Shown here: piece after piece, positions 45,971 through 55,990 of the stretch
Position numbering within the stretch: position 1 is the first letter of the stretch
Layout of the letters: the number at the start of each line of letters is the position of its first letter
NCBI GenBank assembly: GCA_033060915.1
Contig: CM065387.1
Location: forward strand, 29,749,001-29,813,000
Reading direction: 5' to 3'
DNA length: 64,000 nucleotides
Source: Euryodendron excelsum
Taxonomy: Eukaryota; Streptophyta; Magnoliopsida; Ericales; Pentaphylacaceae
Made by a program: the position numbers and the translations under genes
The notes under the pieces: generated by a model
What the model was told of the DNA's origin: nothing
Seen by the model: only the letters and a program-made list of their open reading frames with translations
Databases searched by the model: none

Positions 45971-48170
45971 GGGAGGAACCACGCGATGAAGCATAGAAGA
46001 AATTGGTGTGATTCCGGGTCCTCTCTAGAAGGTTTTTTTCCAAAGTGCAATGAAAAGGGAAGTTTCTACAAAATTTGTTTATTTTCTTTTCATCTCTCTA
46101 TTTCTTGCATATCATCTTTAAATAAACATTGCATGCCATGTAATCATATTTCTAAATGAAAATAGGTAGTTTCCAATTTATCCCCTTTGTCTCATACTCT
46201 TGTGGATGATCGTTGCATTTAAGGATTCTTTCCCATTTTGTAATGACTCGGCTTAAAGGATGGGATAGCATGGGCAACCCATTTAGAAGGGGTTAAAACC
46301 TTCGAGAGACAAAGAGAGAATAAGAGATAGGAGGACGAGTCTCAATAGAGAAGTGCAGAGTTTATTGAAAAGGTGACACTTGCGTGATATCCTGGTTAAT
46401 CGATGGGTAGCCGAGTCCTCGAAATGATGAGAAACCATTGTTTTATTTATCCTAAATAAACACTACCCCTTGCTCAGCCCACTAGAGCCGTAACTGATTT
46501 TTATTTAGATATCTCCAAACCAATAACTGTCCCCCACACTGGGGTAAGCACAGAGTAGTTGATTCGATAGAATATGTAGGGATTCACTAGTCAAAACACA
46601 TCACCCCTAGGAATATTGTCCAAATTTTGTACTAAGGCTTTTTGGACTAAGAAATTCAATTTGAAATGATTAGAGGCCCTCAATTCTGCTACCATACACA
46701 AAAATATCCCCTTTGCTTAACCCACTAGTGCCTCTCAAAAAGCGAAAGATTTTTTGTTAACCCCGATCCGAAACCATCCCCCCATATTGGGGCAGACAGC
46801 AACAGAAGATCTGGCAGAGAATGTCATCGACCATCAAGCTGAAGTAACGTGAAGGCTCTATGGATAAAGCAATCTTGTTCAAAATGAAGAGAGGCCTTCA
46901 TTTCATTTTCCATACAGTTAAAAGCCACCCTTGTCAAACCTGTTAAGCTCGTTACCTTTGTCTCTCGAAAAAAAACCCTAACCTAGGGATCACCGTCCAC
47001 AATGGATTAAATTGAAATGCTAAGGAAAGGATCTAAGAGAAAGTAGTCATGGAAATGTTCATCTCGCAGAAAGCAAAAAGAAATGGAAGAAACAGAAAAG
47101 CAAAGAGAAAGAGCTACCATGGGGCAAGTCAAAAGAAATATATATAAAAAATAAAAAAAAAAGAGAAAAAAAATGAAGGGGCAACTCCACTAGAAGGTCA
47201 AGGATCAAACTACAAGAAAGATGAAGAATATATAGTTATTCAAAGGTGATCCTAGGTAACGAAGCCACCAAGTAGAAATAATAGGTTTAAGCCTTTACCC
47301 TTTCTTGTAAAAACCCAAAAACCATGGCCTAACATTACAACTCTACTAAAGTCCTCTCTGATTGAAAAAAATGATTGTTTGATCTAGATGAGCCAGACAT
47401 GTTGCTGAAGCTCAAGGGGGAAATTAGGGGGCCAAACCTTACGGGAAGACAAACCAAGGATGGTGTGGATCTAAACCCTACGGGAAACGACATCAAATTT
47501 GAGCCGACATATCCCATTCATTCATAAACCCCTTAATCTAGCCTACATTACAGTCCAAATTAAAGTCCTCTCTGATCAAAGAAAATTGCTTAGTCCAAAT
47601 AAGCCTGAACAATACCAAGACAACTAAGATGAGAAAGGAAGGAATGTAAGGGGCAATCTCATGCTCTAAGGTATGCTCAGATGGTTTTGGTTTAAATAAC
47701 CCACTAAAAGAAGATCTTTTAGCCTAAATATCCCTTCGTTTTTTACAACCCTTAAACTCAGCCTACATTACGGTCCTAAAAGAAGTCTTCTTGAATTGAG
47801 GGCTTAGCTGTTTATCACTCTGCAAAGGGCATGCGAGTTGTCGCTCTAGCCATGGTGTCATTTTGAAAATCAGAGAGAGAAAACCAAGTGAGATTAGAAA
47901 AACCCCAAACAACAACTCTGTAGAAAGTAGGGATAGGATAGCAAACCAAAAGGTCGAGATCCTTGGAGAATGGTGCAAATACTATCACATCCCGATAAGA
48001 ATGGGACAAAACTAAATAGGGCAAAATCCTGGAAAGGAAATAGAATCTTAAGAGTATGGGCCCTGGGGCAATCTTGGGGCATTCTTTGTACATAACTTAT
48101 ATACATGTAGTACTGATGCATCCATGACATGTATAATCTGTACATCCATTTAGATTCCTATGTGGTTTGT
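45971..48170 (+). mobile_element. Post-gag non-coding interior
   Basis: No pol motif and no other gene was found. The interval contains the block GAAATGATTAGAGGCCCTC/ACCATACA (about 46660) and its second copy GAAATGAAGAGAGGCCTTC/CCATACAG (about 46880), both shared with other family copies. An A-rich patch lies at 47140-47175. Minus-strand open frames at 47335-48145 have no recognisable domain and are not called. Confidence 0.6.
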
Positions 48171-48178
48171 ATCTACTC

Positions 48179-48450
48179 ATGCATTCAACTGCTTTCCTGT
48201 ATGAACCTGTTCATTTGTAAGGAAGTAGGTCATGCATTTAATTCAATTCTTACATAAATTTGTGCATTTATCACAAAAATGGGGTACATTGCATTTAATT
48301 CTATTCATGTATGCGCATTATCCGAAAGTATAACATGCATTCAATTCCACTTCTGTGTGAACCTGTGCATTCATAAAACAGGTAGGACACGTATTCAATT
48401 CAATTCTTATATAAACCTATGCATTCATAAAAAATAGATCATGTATTTTA
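48179..48450 (+). repeat. Degenerate about 50-57-bp tandem repeats
   Basis: Five units begin CATGCATTCAATT or a variant (about 48179, 48231, 48288, 48333, 48388). They continue with 'TTCTTATATGAACCTGTGCATTCATAAAA'-like sequence. Copies have diverged by substitutions and small indels. Confidence 0.7.
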
Positions 48451-48699
48451 ATCCCATGTGCAATCATTATAAAAAATGGCACTCCTTACCAGGGCGTTTT
48501 TAAACTGTTTTTGTACAAAAACTAACTCTATGTCTTTCTCTCTCAAATAGGAAACAAGGAACAAGGTAAAGTATAAAATGGAGCTAAAAAGCCATCCTGT
48601 GATCAACTAACCTCAGACATCTCCAACAGGAAGTTTAGACTTCCTTAGCCGATAAGAAGCAAGGAATGGGGCAATGACCCACCCTCGACCTCCCCAATC

Positions 48700-49510
48700 A
48701 ACCTTGGACTTCCCCAACGGAGTGCCGACTCAAGAGATATCAGAAATCAACCTTGGACTTCCCCAGAGGAGCAGCGTTTCGCCAGACGGAGTGCCAGTTC
48801 AAGAGGTATCAAAAGTCAACCTTGGACTTCCCTAGAGGAGCAGCGTTTTGCCAGACGGAGTGTCGGTTCAAGAGGTATCAGAAGTCAACCTTGGACTTCC
48901 CCAGAGGAGCAGCATTTCACCAGACTGAGTGTCGGTTTAAGAGGTATTAGAAGTCAACCTTGGACTTCTCCAGAGGAGCAGCGTTTCACCAGACGGAGTG
49001 CCAGTTCAAAAGGTATTAGAAGTCAACCTTGGACTTTCCCAGAGGAGCAGCGTTTCGCTAGACGGAGTGCCGGTTCAAGAGGTATCAGAAGTCAACCTTG
49101 GACTTCCCCAGAGGAGCAGCATTTCGCCAGATGGAGTGCCGGTTCAAAAGGTATCAAAAATCAACCTTGGACTTCCCCAGAGGAGTAGCGTTTCGCCAGA
49201 CAGAGTGCCGGTTCGAGAGGTATCAGAAATCAACCTTGGACTTCCCCAGAGGAGCAGCGTTTTGCCAGACGGAGTGCTGGTTCAAGAGATATAAGAATTT
49301 AGCCTTGAATTTCCCCAAAGGAGTAGCGTTTCGCCAGATGGAGTGCCAGTTCAAGAGGTATCAGAAGTCAACCTTGGACTTCCCTAGAGGAGCAGCATTT
49401 TGCCAGACGGAGTGCTGGTTCAAGAAATATCAGATGTTAATCTTGGATTCCCCTAGAGGAGTAGCGTTTCGCCAGACGGAGTGTCCATTAAAGGAGTATT
49501 AATTCCCCCA
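48700..49510 (+). repeat. 69-bp minisatellite, about 12 copies
   Basis: Units begin CAACCTTGGACTTCCCCAGA and contain GCGTTTCGCCAGACGGAGTG. Starts are near 48702 (a shorter 48-bp unit), then at 69-bp spacing from about 48749 to 49439. As 69 is 23 codons, open frames with a 23-residue periodic peptide ('LDFPRGAAFRQTECRFKRYQ' plus three residues) run through. No start context or conservation indicates a real protein. The array lies about 170 bp before the polypurine tract, the place where Ogre elements are known to carry variable tandem repeats. Confidence 0.9.
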
Positions 49511-49660
49511 GAGGAGTATCATTTTACCAGGTAAAATACCGAGCAACGACCAGCTACTCGAGGTAACTGTTCTTTGGATTCCTATTTTTTTCAAGTCCCT
49601 CATATCGCCTCGCGGTCAACATGGGATTCTTACTTTATCATTTTCTGTCTTCGACAAGCA

Positions 49661-49678
49661 AAGACAGAAAAAGAGGGG
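49661..49678 (+). promoter_or_regulatory. Polypurine tract of the complete element
   Basis: AAGACAGAAAAAGAGGGG lies 4 bp before the 3' LTR (49683). The same tract with one change precedes the LTR at 25523. It would prime plus-strand DNA synthesis. Confidence 0.85.
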
Positions 49679-49682
49679 CACC

Positions 49683-52600
49683 TATAAGCACCTTATTTTT
49701 GCCCGTTCGACAATCTCCGGCCCAACTGGGCTCATTTTCACACATCACACGTATGTTCAAACTCTAACATGACTTCTAAACTCCAATTTAGTTCACCGGT
49801 TGCTTCTTGGGCCCATAGGACCCATTTGAAGCTAAATGACCATTTTGCCCCTAGGCATCCAGAGGCCCCGGGAATCACACCGGCTCTGGGTATCAAACCG
49901 GTAACTTCCAGAGAATGCTTTTTATAGTATTACCGGCTTTCTTCTAACTTTTAGGATCATTCCGAGTCAGTTTCGACAAACTCGATGCAAAATGACCGTT
50001 TTACCCCTGGTGGACCAGTCGCCTTTTCTGACCACACTGGCTCTAGGTATCAAATCGGTAACCTTTGAGAACATTTTAAATAATGTTTTCAAATCTTGAG
50101 TCTTCTTCCGGGACATTCTGGGTCCGTCCCGGCAACTTTGTGGCCTGATTGACGGTTTTGCCCCTAATGGCCCGGTCAATCCTTCCGACACATCTTATCC
50201 TCATTTTTCAAGTCAAATACCTCCGAGACACTGTTCTAAGTGTTCCTACCTTTTTCCCGGCTTTCCGGGTCGTTCCCGGTCTCTTAAATCTTTACTGGAC
50301 TTTCCGGAGTCACTCCTAGTGAAGCTAGGCTAAAAATTGCATGGTAGTCACTAGTACAAGTGCCTAAATCTTCTAAATATACGTTGCTTGCCGACCTTAA
50401 ATATTTCCTAAATGGCTGGCGCCACTACTAGTGGCGCCAAGCCAAAAAATGGCCTGGCTCCACTCCCTATGGCGCTAGTGTAATTTTTGGCTTGACGCCA
50501 CTGCAACAGGCGCCAGTGCATTCCTCTCTCTATAAATAAAAAGTCTCTTCCAGTGTGAAAGAGGTCGGAAAACTCAGTCTAAAAAATCTAATATTCGATA
50601 TACAGAGCTCGTAGTTCCCCCTAAACCCTAGCTTCTCTAGGTTTTCCAAACCCTAGCCACCATACACCAAACCCTAGCCTCTTATACACTCATACACACC
50701 CCTGTACACTTATACACAAGCCTCCAACCCTTCATTGAAGACTTGGATTGCTGCAACTTGAAGCTCTCAAAGACCAAAACAAAGCTCATGAAGACTGAAG
50801 TAAAGACCGAAGAAAAAGCAAGAAAGCAAGGTGCGTAAGGCAAAGTGAAATAAACAAGACAAGGTAGGCTTTCTTTTTAAATTTTCGCAATTCCCCCCTC
50901 TCTCCTCTCTCTCCTAACCCACTTGGGTTTTCTCTATTTTAATCTCCCATCTCTTTCCCCCTCTTTCTTTGTATGCTTGAAACAAGCAGACTCCCGGTCC
51001 ATGTGTAGAATTAGACTATTGGAGGGTCACCGTGTTGGGGGCTTTCTTTTAGCCTAACCGGAGACCAAGTGGGTTCGGTCCCCTTGATTATGTGGTGAAG
51101 CATTAACCTTGTATGTTCACAACCCCAATTTGCATTGTGCATATTATTATCTTGCATTCTTCCAAAGATCATTTTCAAACTCGTTTTCAAAGCTTGTATT
51201 AAACTTGTTTTCAAAATTGCATCAAAATCTCATTTTTCAAAACTTGTTTTCAAAATCACAATCCTAGGGTGATTCTAGCCTTTCCATGGCTAGGGTTGCT
51301 TTAGGAAAGTGTTACATTTAAGGAGACCAATATGGTCTATATTTTCAACTCCTTGTTTTCAAAACTACATTCTTAAAGTGGTTCTAACCTTCTTATGGTT
51401 AGGATCGCTTTAGGAAAGTGAGACGTTTTTATACTCTCCAAAAACTCTCTTTTCAAAAGTCCCTCTTTCTAAAACCCTCATTTTCAACATGCTTTCCTAA
51501 AACTCTTCTTCCTAAAGTTGTTTTTAAAAACTCCCTCCAAAAATTTGTTTTTCAAAAACTCTCTTTTTAATTCCTTTCCAAAACACTTTCCTCAAAATTT
51601 CTTTCCTAAAAACACTCCCTAGGTTTCCTTCTTATAAAACACTCTCTAACTCTCTTTCTTAAAAATTCTTTCTAACAATCTCCTTCCAAAATTTTGTTTC
51701 AAAAACTCTCTCAAAGTTTGACTTTCCAAAAACCTCTTTCCTAAAATTCTTTTCAAAATACGCTTTCTAAAAAACTCCTCTTTAGAATTTTCCTCCAAAA
51801 TCTTCATTTCCAAAAATACACTTTCCAAAAAAAAAACTCTTTCCTTGGTGTCTAAGTCAAGCCCTAGAACCCACAATTAGGAAACCCTAATTTTCTTTCC
51901 AAAAACGTGATTTTCAACCTTTCCCAAACCTAGGTTTCCAAAACCTCCCTTTCTACATCAAAACTATACATATTTCCAAAACATATTTTCTACGTCAAAA
52001 CTATAGTCTTCCCAAATCTAGGGTTTCTAAAATTTCCCTTCCCAAATCCATGCCAAATCCAATCTTCCCTTTAGGTCACCAAATCTAATTTTTCTGTTTA
52101 GGAAACTAGATCCAGTCCTCTGTTTTTGAAAACAAAATCAGACCTTCCCTTTTAAAAACAAAATCCAATCCCTTGTTTTAGGAAATAGGAATCTTAACCC
52201 TTCCTAATCTAAATCTTTCCTAATTCACCTCTTTCTTAATCTTCTACTTTCCTAAATCTTAAGTTTCCAAAACTTGAACATAAGAATCTTTCCTAAATTT
52301 TAAAACTCAACTTCCACATCTTTCCTAATTCAACCCTTTCCTAATTCTATCTCTTTCTAAATCTTAACTTTTCAAATCTAAGTTTTCAAATCTTTCCTAA
52401 ACTCAACCTTTCCTAATCTCAAGATTTTCTAAAACTAAAACTCTAAAACTTTCTAAATCTTAAACTTTCTAAATTTCAAATCTTTTTAAATCCAAAGCTT
52501 TCTAAACGCAAAATTTTCTTAATTCAAAGCCTTCTTAAGTTGAAACTTTCCTAATTCAAACCTTTTCTAAATCTTTCCTAATTTAAAATCTTTCTAAAAT

Positions 52601-53886
52601 TCTAAGCTTTCCAAATTTAAAACTTTCTTAACTTGAAACTTTTCAAATTCTAAACCTTTCTTAAACTAAACTTTTCTTAATTCAAAACGTTTCTAAATTC
52701 AACACTTTCCTATTTCAAAACCTTTCTTAAACCAAAACTTTCCTAAAACAAAATTTTCCTAAAATGACACTTTCCTATTTCGAAACCTTCCTAATCTAAA
52801 TCTTTCCTAAATTCCAAACTTTCCTAATCTTCCAAGTCTAAATATTCAAGTCAAATCCAATCCTTCTTTTCTAAGTTCCTAAGTCTAGGTTTCCTAAAAC
52901 CACGTCTTTCAAAATCAAATCTGTTCAAATCCTCCAATCAAAGTTCAATCTCTTAATCTTCCAATCCAATTTCCAATTCAATCTCTTTATTCCAATCATA
53001 TCTTCTATTTTCAATCGAACTCTTGTCCGAACTACGACTGACCTGATTCCTCCAAAAGGATACGTTGGCAATCCTCATGGGTGCGGTCACAACCTTTTTC
53101 AAATCTCTAATTCCATAATAGTTTTCAAATTCTAATTCTACTACTTCTTTCAAATCTCCAATTTAACAATCTTCTTCAAGTTTCCAATTCTATGTTCTCT
53201 TTCCAATTTCCAATTCCGAATCTTAGTTTCCAAATTCTAAAACTTTCCAATTTCAAATCCATCTTTTCAAATCTTTTCTAAAATCAAATAAATTTCTTTT
53301 CAAAATCTATTTTCAAATCAAACATTCCTTTTGCATCTGCATATCATGCATCATGTTTTTTTCAAACATTCTTTTTCAAAGTGGATAGGATTGAACAATA
53401 GTTAGCTTTAGACTCTCATACGTGAATTTAGGATAGACAAACATGTAGGTACCGCAAGGGCGGGGTAGGGTGATGGCTTAGTGCGTCTTCCCTACATGTA
53501 ACCAACCTCCGAACCTAGATCACTGTTTTCGAAAGACCAAAAGGAGTTATTTTTTTTAAAAAAAAAAAAGGCTAAATGTTTTCCAAAGGTTGCCAAACAA
53601 TCTGTTTTTTTCTTAAAAACCCTCTCTTGAGGAGATATTTTCAAAATCGTTTTCAAAAACCCTAAGTGTAAACTTCAGATTATTCTTAGTTTTTAGGTGA
53701 CCTAACTCACCTTAATCAAGTTAGGTGGCGACTCCCAATCTTTTTTAAAAGCCCTTTATTCAAATCTGTTTTCAATTCAAACCTAGTCGCACTCATTCTT
53801 CTAGGAGGGTGAGTTTTAACGAAAGAGTACAGTATTTTTCCCGCTTGTGTGTGTATTCCACGAGTGCGAAAAATCTGGGCGCGACA
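49683..53886 (+). repeat. 3' LTR of the complete Ogre-like element
   Basis: It starts TATAAGCACCTT, so the terminal TG has mutated to TA, and ends GGGCGCGACA. It aligns with 38846-43031 throughout. It retains the intact GGCGCC palindrome (50417-50439), which is disrupted by a local deletion in the 5' LTR near 39583. TATA box at 50531-50538. Confidence 0.92.
50531..50538 (+). promoter_or_regulatory. TATA box of the 3' LTR
   Basis: TATAAATA occurs in CTCTCTATAAATAAAAAG, at the same position as in the other family LTRs. Confidence 0.7.
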
Positions 53887-55122
53887 ACCTGGTGGAACTG
53901 GAAAATCTTTTTTGTATCGAGCATTGCTTGCTACTATAAGAAGTAAAGGTTTTGTTGCTCTTGCCACAACAATTTCAAGAATAGCTGCATCTATATTACT
54001 TGGAGATAGAACTACACATTCACGATTTAAAATACCAATAAATATTGATGATAACACGACTTGCAATGTTAGTAAATAAGGTGGAGTAGCTGAATTGTTA
54101 TGAGTTGCAAAGCTTATAATATAGGATAAAGCTTTAATGGCAAAGAGAGAGACTATTGAGGCTTTTAATGAAATGATGCTCGATATGAATGATTGCAATT
54201 TTCCTTTTGGAGGAATAGTTGTATTTGGAGGTGACTTCTGACTAGTTCTCCCGGTGGTTTCAAAAGTAGCAAAAGAAGAGTCGATTGACGCAAGTTTGCT
54301 TAAATCACAAATCTGGAAAATATTAGAAAGGATTAGACCAACAGAAAATATGAGAGCTAGATTTTATGCCTCATTTAGTAATTTATTATTATGTATTGGC
54401 AATGGAACTAAAAACACTATACTTGGTGATAAAATCAAGCTGCCACCACATATGTTGATCCCTTATCTAGATAATGTACATTCTTCGAATCTTCTCATAA
54501 ACTTTATCTATTCAGACTTAGATACTTATGCAGTTTACCTAGGCTTGATGAAAAATCGAGCAATATTAACTTCAAAAAATGATTATGTGGATGAAATAAA
54601 CAATTTTCTTATTGACTGATTTTTAGGAACATTAAGATGTTACAAAAGTTTTGATAAAACAATTGATCCAAGTGAACAAGGATAATATGGAGACTTTTTG
54701 AATAGTTTGACTCCAAATGGTCCACCTCCTCATATATTACTTTTGAAACCAAATTGTCCTATTATATTATTGAGGAACATTGAGCCTGCTAAAGGTTTAA
54801 GTAATGAAACACGTTTAATTTGTATTGGTCACCACCGAGGAAAGAGGGTTTTTTTGCTTAGAATTCCTTTGCAGCCTTCAAAAAGTGACAAATATCCTAT
54901 CAAATTTGAAAGAAAACAATTTCGAATTAGACTTTGCTTTGCTATAACAATTAATAAAGCCCAAGGACAAACTCTTGAATGTGTTGGTATATATTTGCCA
55001 TAACCAGTTTTTTCACATGGACAACTTTATGTTGCCTTATCTAGAGCTAAAGATGCAAAATTTGTGAAAATATTCATAGAACCATGCTCTGCTGATGATT
55101 CTGATGATCAACGTACTAGAAA
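53887..55122 (+). pseudogene. Helitron Pif1-like helicase, C-terminal part
   Basis: The frame opens with the Walker A motif 'PGGTGKSFLYRALLA' (53888 onward), continuing the reading interrupted at 38845. Later pieces are 'VVFGGDF' followed by a TGA (54238) and 'LVLPVV' (Walker B/motif II region), 'LLLCIGNGT', 'NEIN/DYVDEINNF', 'LLRNIEPAKGLSNETRL' and, near the C-terminus, 'INKAQGQTLECVGIYLP' and 'HGQLYVALSRAKD' (54950-55060). These match the order of Pif1-family motifs in Helitron proteins. Stops lie at about 54080, 54110, 54238, 54617, 54685 and 55001. The last residues are replaced by CACTACTAAAAAATAG at 55123. This is clearly a dead copy of the transposition helicase. Confidence 0.88.
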
Positions 55123-55570
55123 CACTACTAAAAAATAGGGTTTTTGCGATGGCTCTATGTCGTTGCAAATACTTATGAGCAACGACATTGTAGGCAACAC
55201 AAATGCTAGTGTCATAATTACTTTTAGCGACAACAGGCGAGACTTTTAGCGATGGCAAAGTACCCGTCAAAAATAGTGACCGATGGGCTGGATTGTTTTT
55301 GCTACAGCTGTAATGCTATCGCTAATAAATATATGCGACCCTGTAGCTACCGCTGTTAATAGTATTTGCAACGGTTTTAGGCCATCACTAATACTTATTG
55401 CAACCATAACTTTTAATGGTTACCGACATAAAAAAAACCTTTTAGTGACGGTTATTTAGCCGACGCAAATAATCAACTAGATAATTAATCTTCTTTAGCA
55501 ACAGAACTTCACTTTTAGTGATAGTTATTACAATTGCTAATACTGTTTTAAATGGAAATTTTTTTTGGTT
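55123..55570 (+). mobile_element. CACTA (En/Spm) terminus with subterminal repeats
   Basis: CACTACTAAAAAATAGGG fits the terminal inverted repeat of plant CACTA elements (CACTACAAGAAAA-like). It is followed by many copies, both orientations, of short motifs such as TTTAGCGACAAC, TTTAGCGATGGC, TTTTAGTGACGG and GCAACGAC. This is the usual subterminal array bound by the transposase. The three bases before it are AAA, a possible 3-bp duplication. The opposite terminus was not found, so the right border is open. Confidence 0.75.
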
Positions 55571-55990
55571 CATATTGAAAGTGATTTTTGTAATTTGTTA
55601 TTTTAACTGATAAAATGTACATTTAATATGATCAAAGAAACCAAATTCATGCATTCATTAAAACCAAAACACTTAAAAAAAAAGAATTAACAAAATTAAT
55701 ATATCATTTTAACATCTATATATCCAAATAAACCACCAAAATCCAAAACAAAAACAAAGTACATGTTAAAATAAGCCAAATCCAGAATTCATACAACGAA
55801 AGAGAGTTTTTAGTCTATTACAAAATAAATCAATACAAAAATACCATTCACCTATTCTTTATGAATAACTTGAAAAGAAGAAAACATAAAAATATTAGAT
55901 ATGATAATAACATAATAAAGAAAATTAATAGATATGCATGTAATATATGAGCTTATTGAAATAAAAATATAATTTACATCACGAGAATGT
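55571..55990. other. AT-rich sequence, possibly CACTA interior
   Basis: No gene, repeat or RNA is recognised. It may belong to the CACTA element that starts at 55123. Confidence 0.3.

Larger units (their letters stand above)
38846..53886 (+). mobile_element. Complete gag-only Ogre-like LTR element (15,041 bp)
   Basis: Two LTRs (38846-43031 and 49683-53886) flank a 6,651-bp interior with PBS, leader, a decayed gag, non-coding sequence, two tandem arrays and a polypurine tract. The 5-bp duplication is ACTTG (38841-38845) and ACCTG (53887-53891), with one substitution. The original CCT proline codon of the helicase P-loop is preserved on the right. No aspartic protease, RT, RNase H or integrase motif was found in any frame of the interior. 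The element would depend on enzymes from an autonomous relative. In one roughly 120-bp U3 stretch compared by eye the LTRs differ at about five positions, so the insertion is not recent. Lineage is assigned from Gag motifs, LTR size and PBS type. Confidence 0.9.

Noticed and set aside
47335..48145. Minus-strand frames of 60-92 codons
   Set aside because: No motif, no conservation in other family copies, and located in the non-coding interior of a plus-strand retroelement.
48753..49502. Periodic 23-residue repeat 'proteins'
   Set aside because: The 69-bp minisatellite stays open in more than one frame. There is no conserved start, and the region is the hypervariable 3' part of a retroelement.
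48700..49510. CRISPR-like regular repeats
   Set aside because: The units are contiguous tandem repeats without unique spacers, in a plant retrotransposon.
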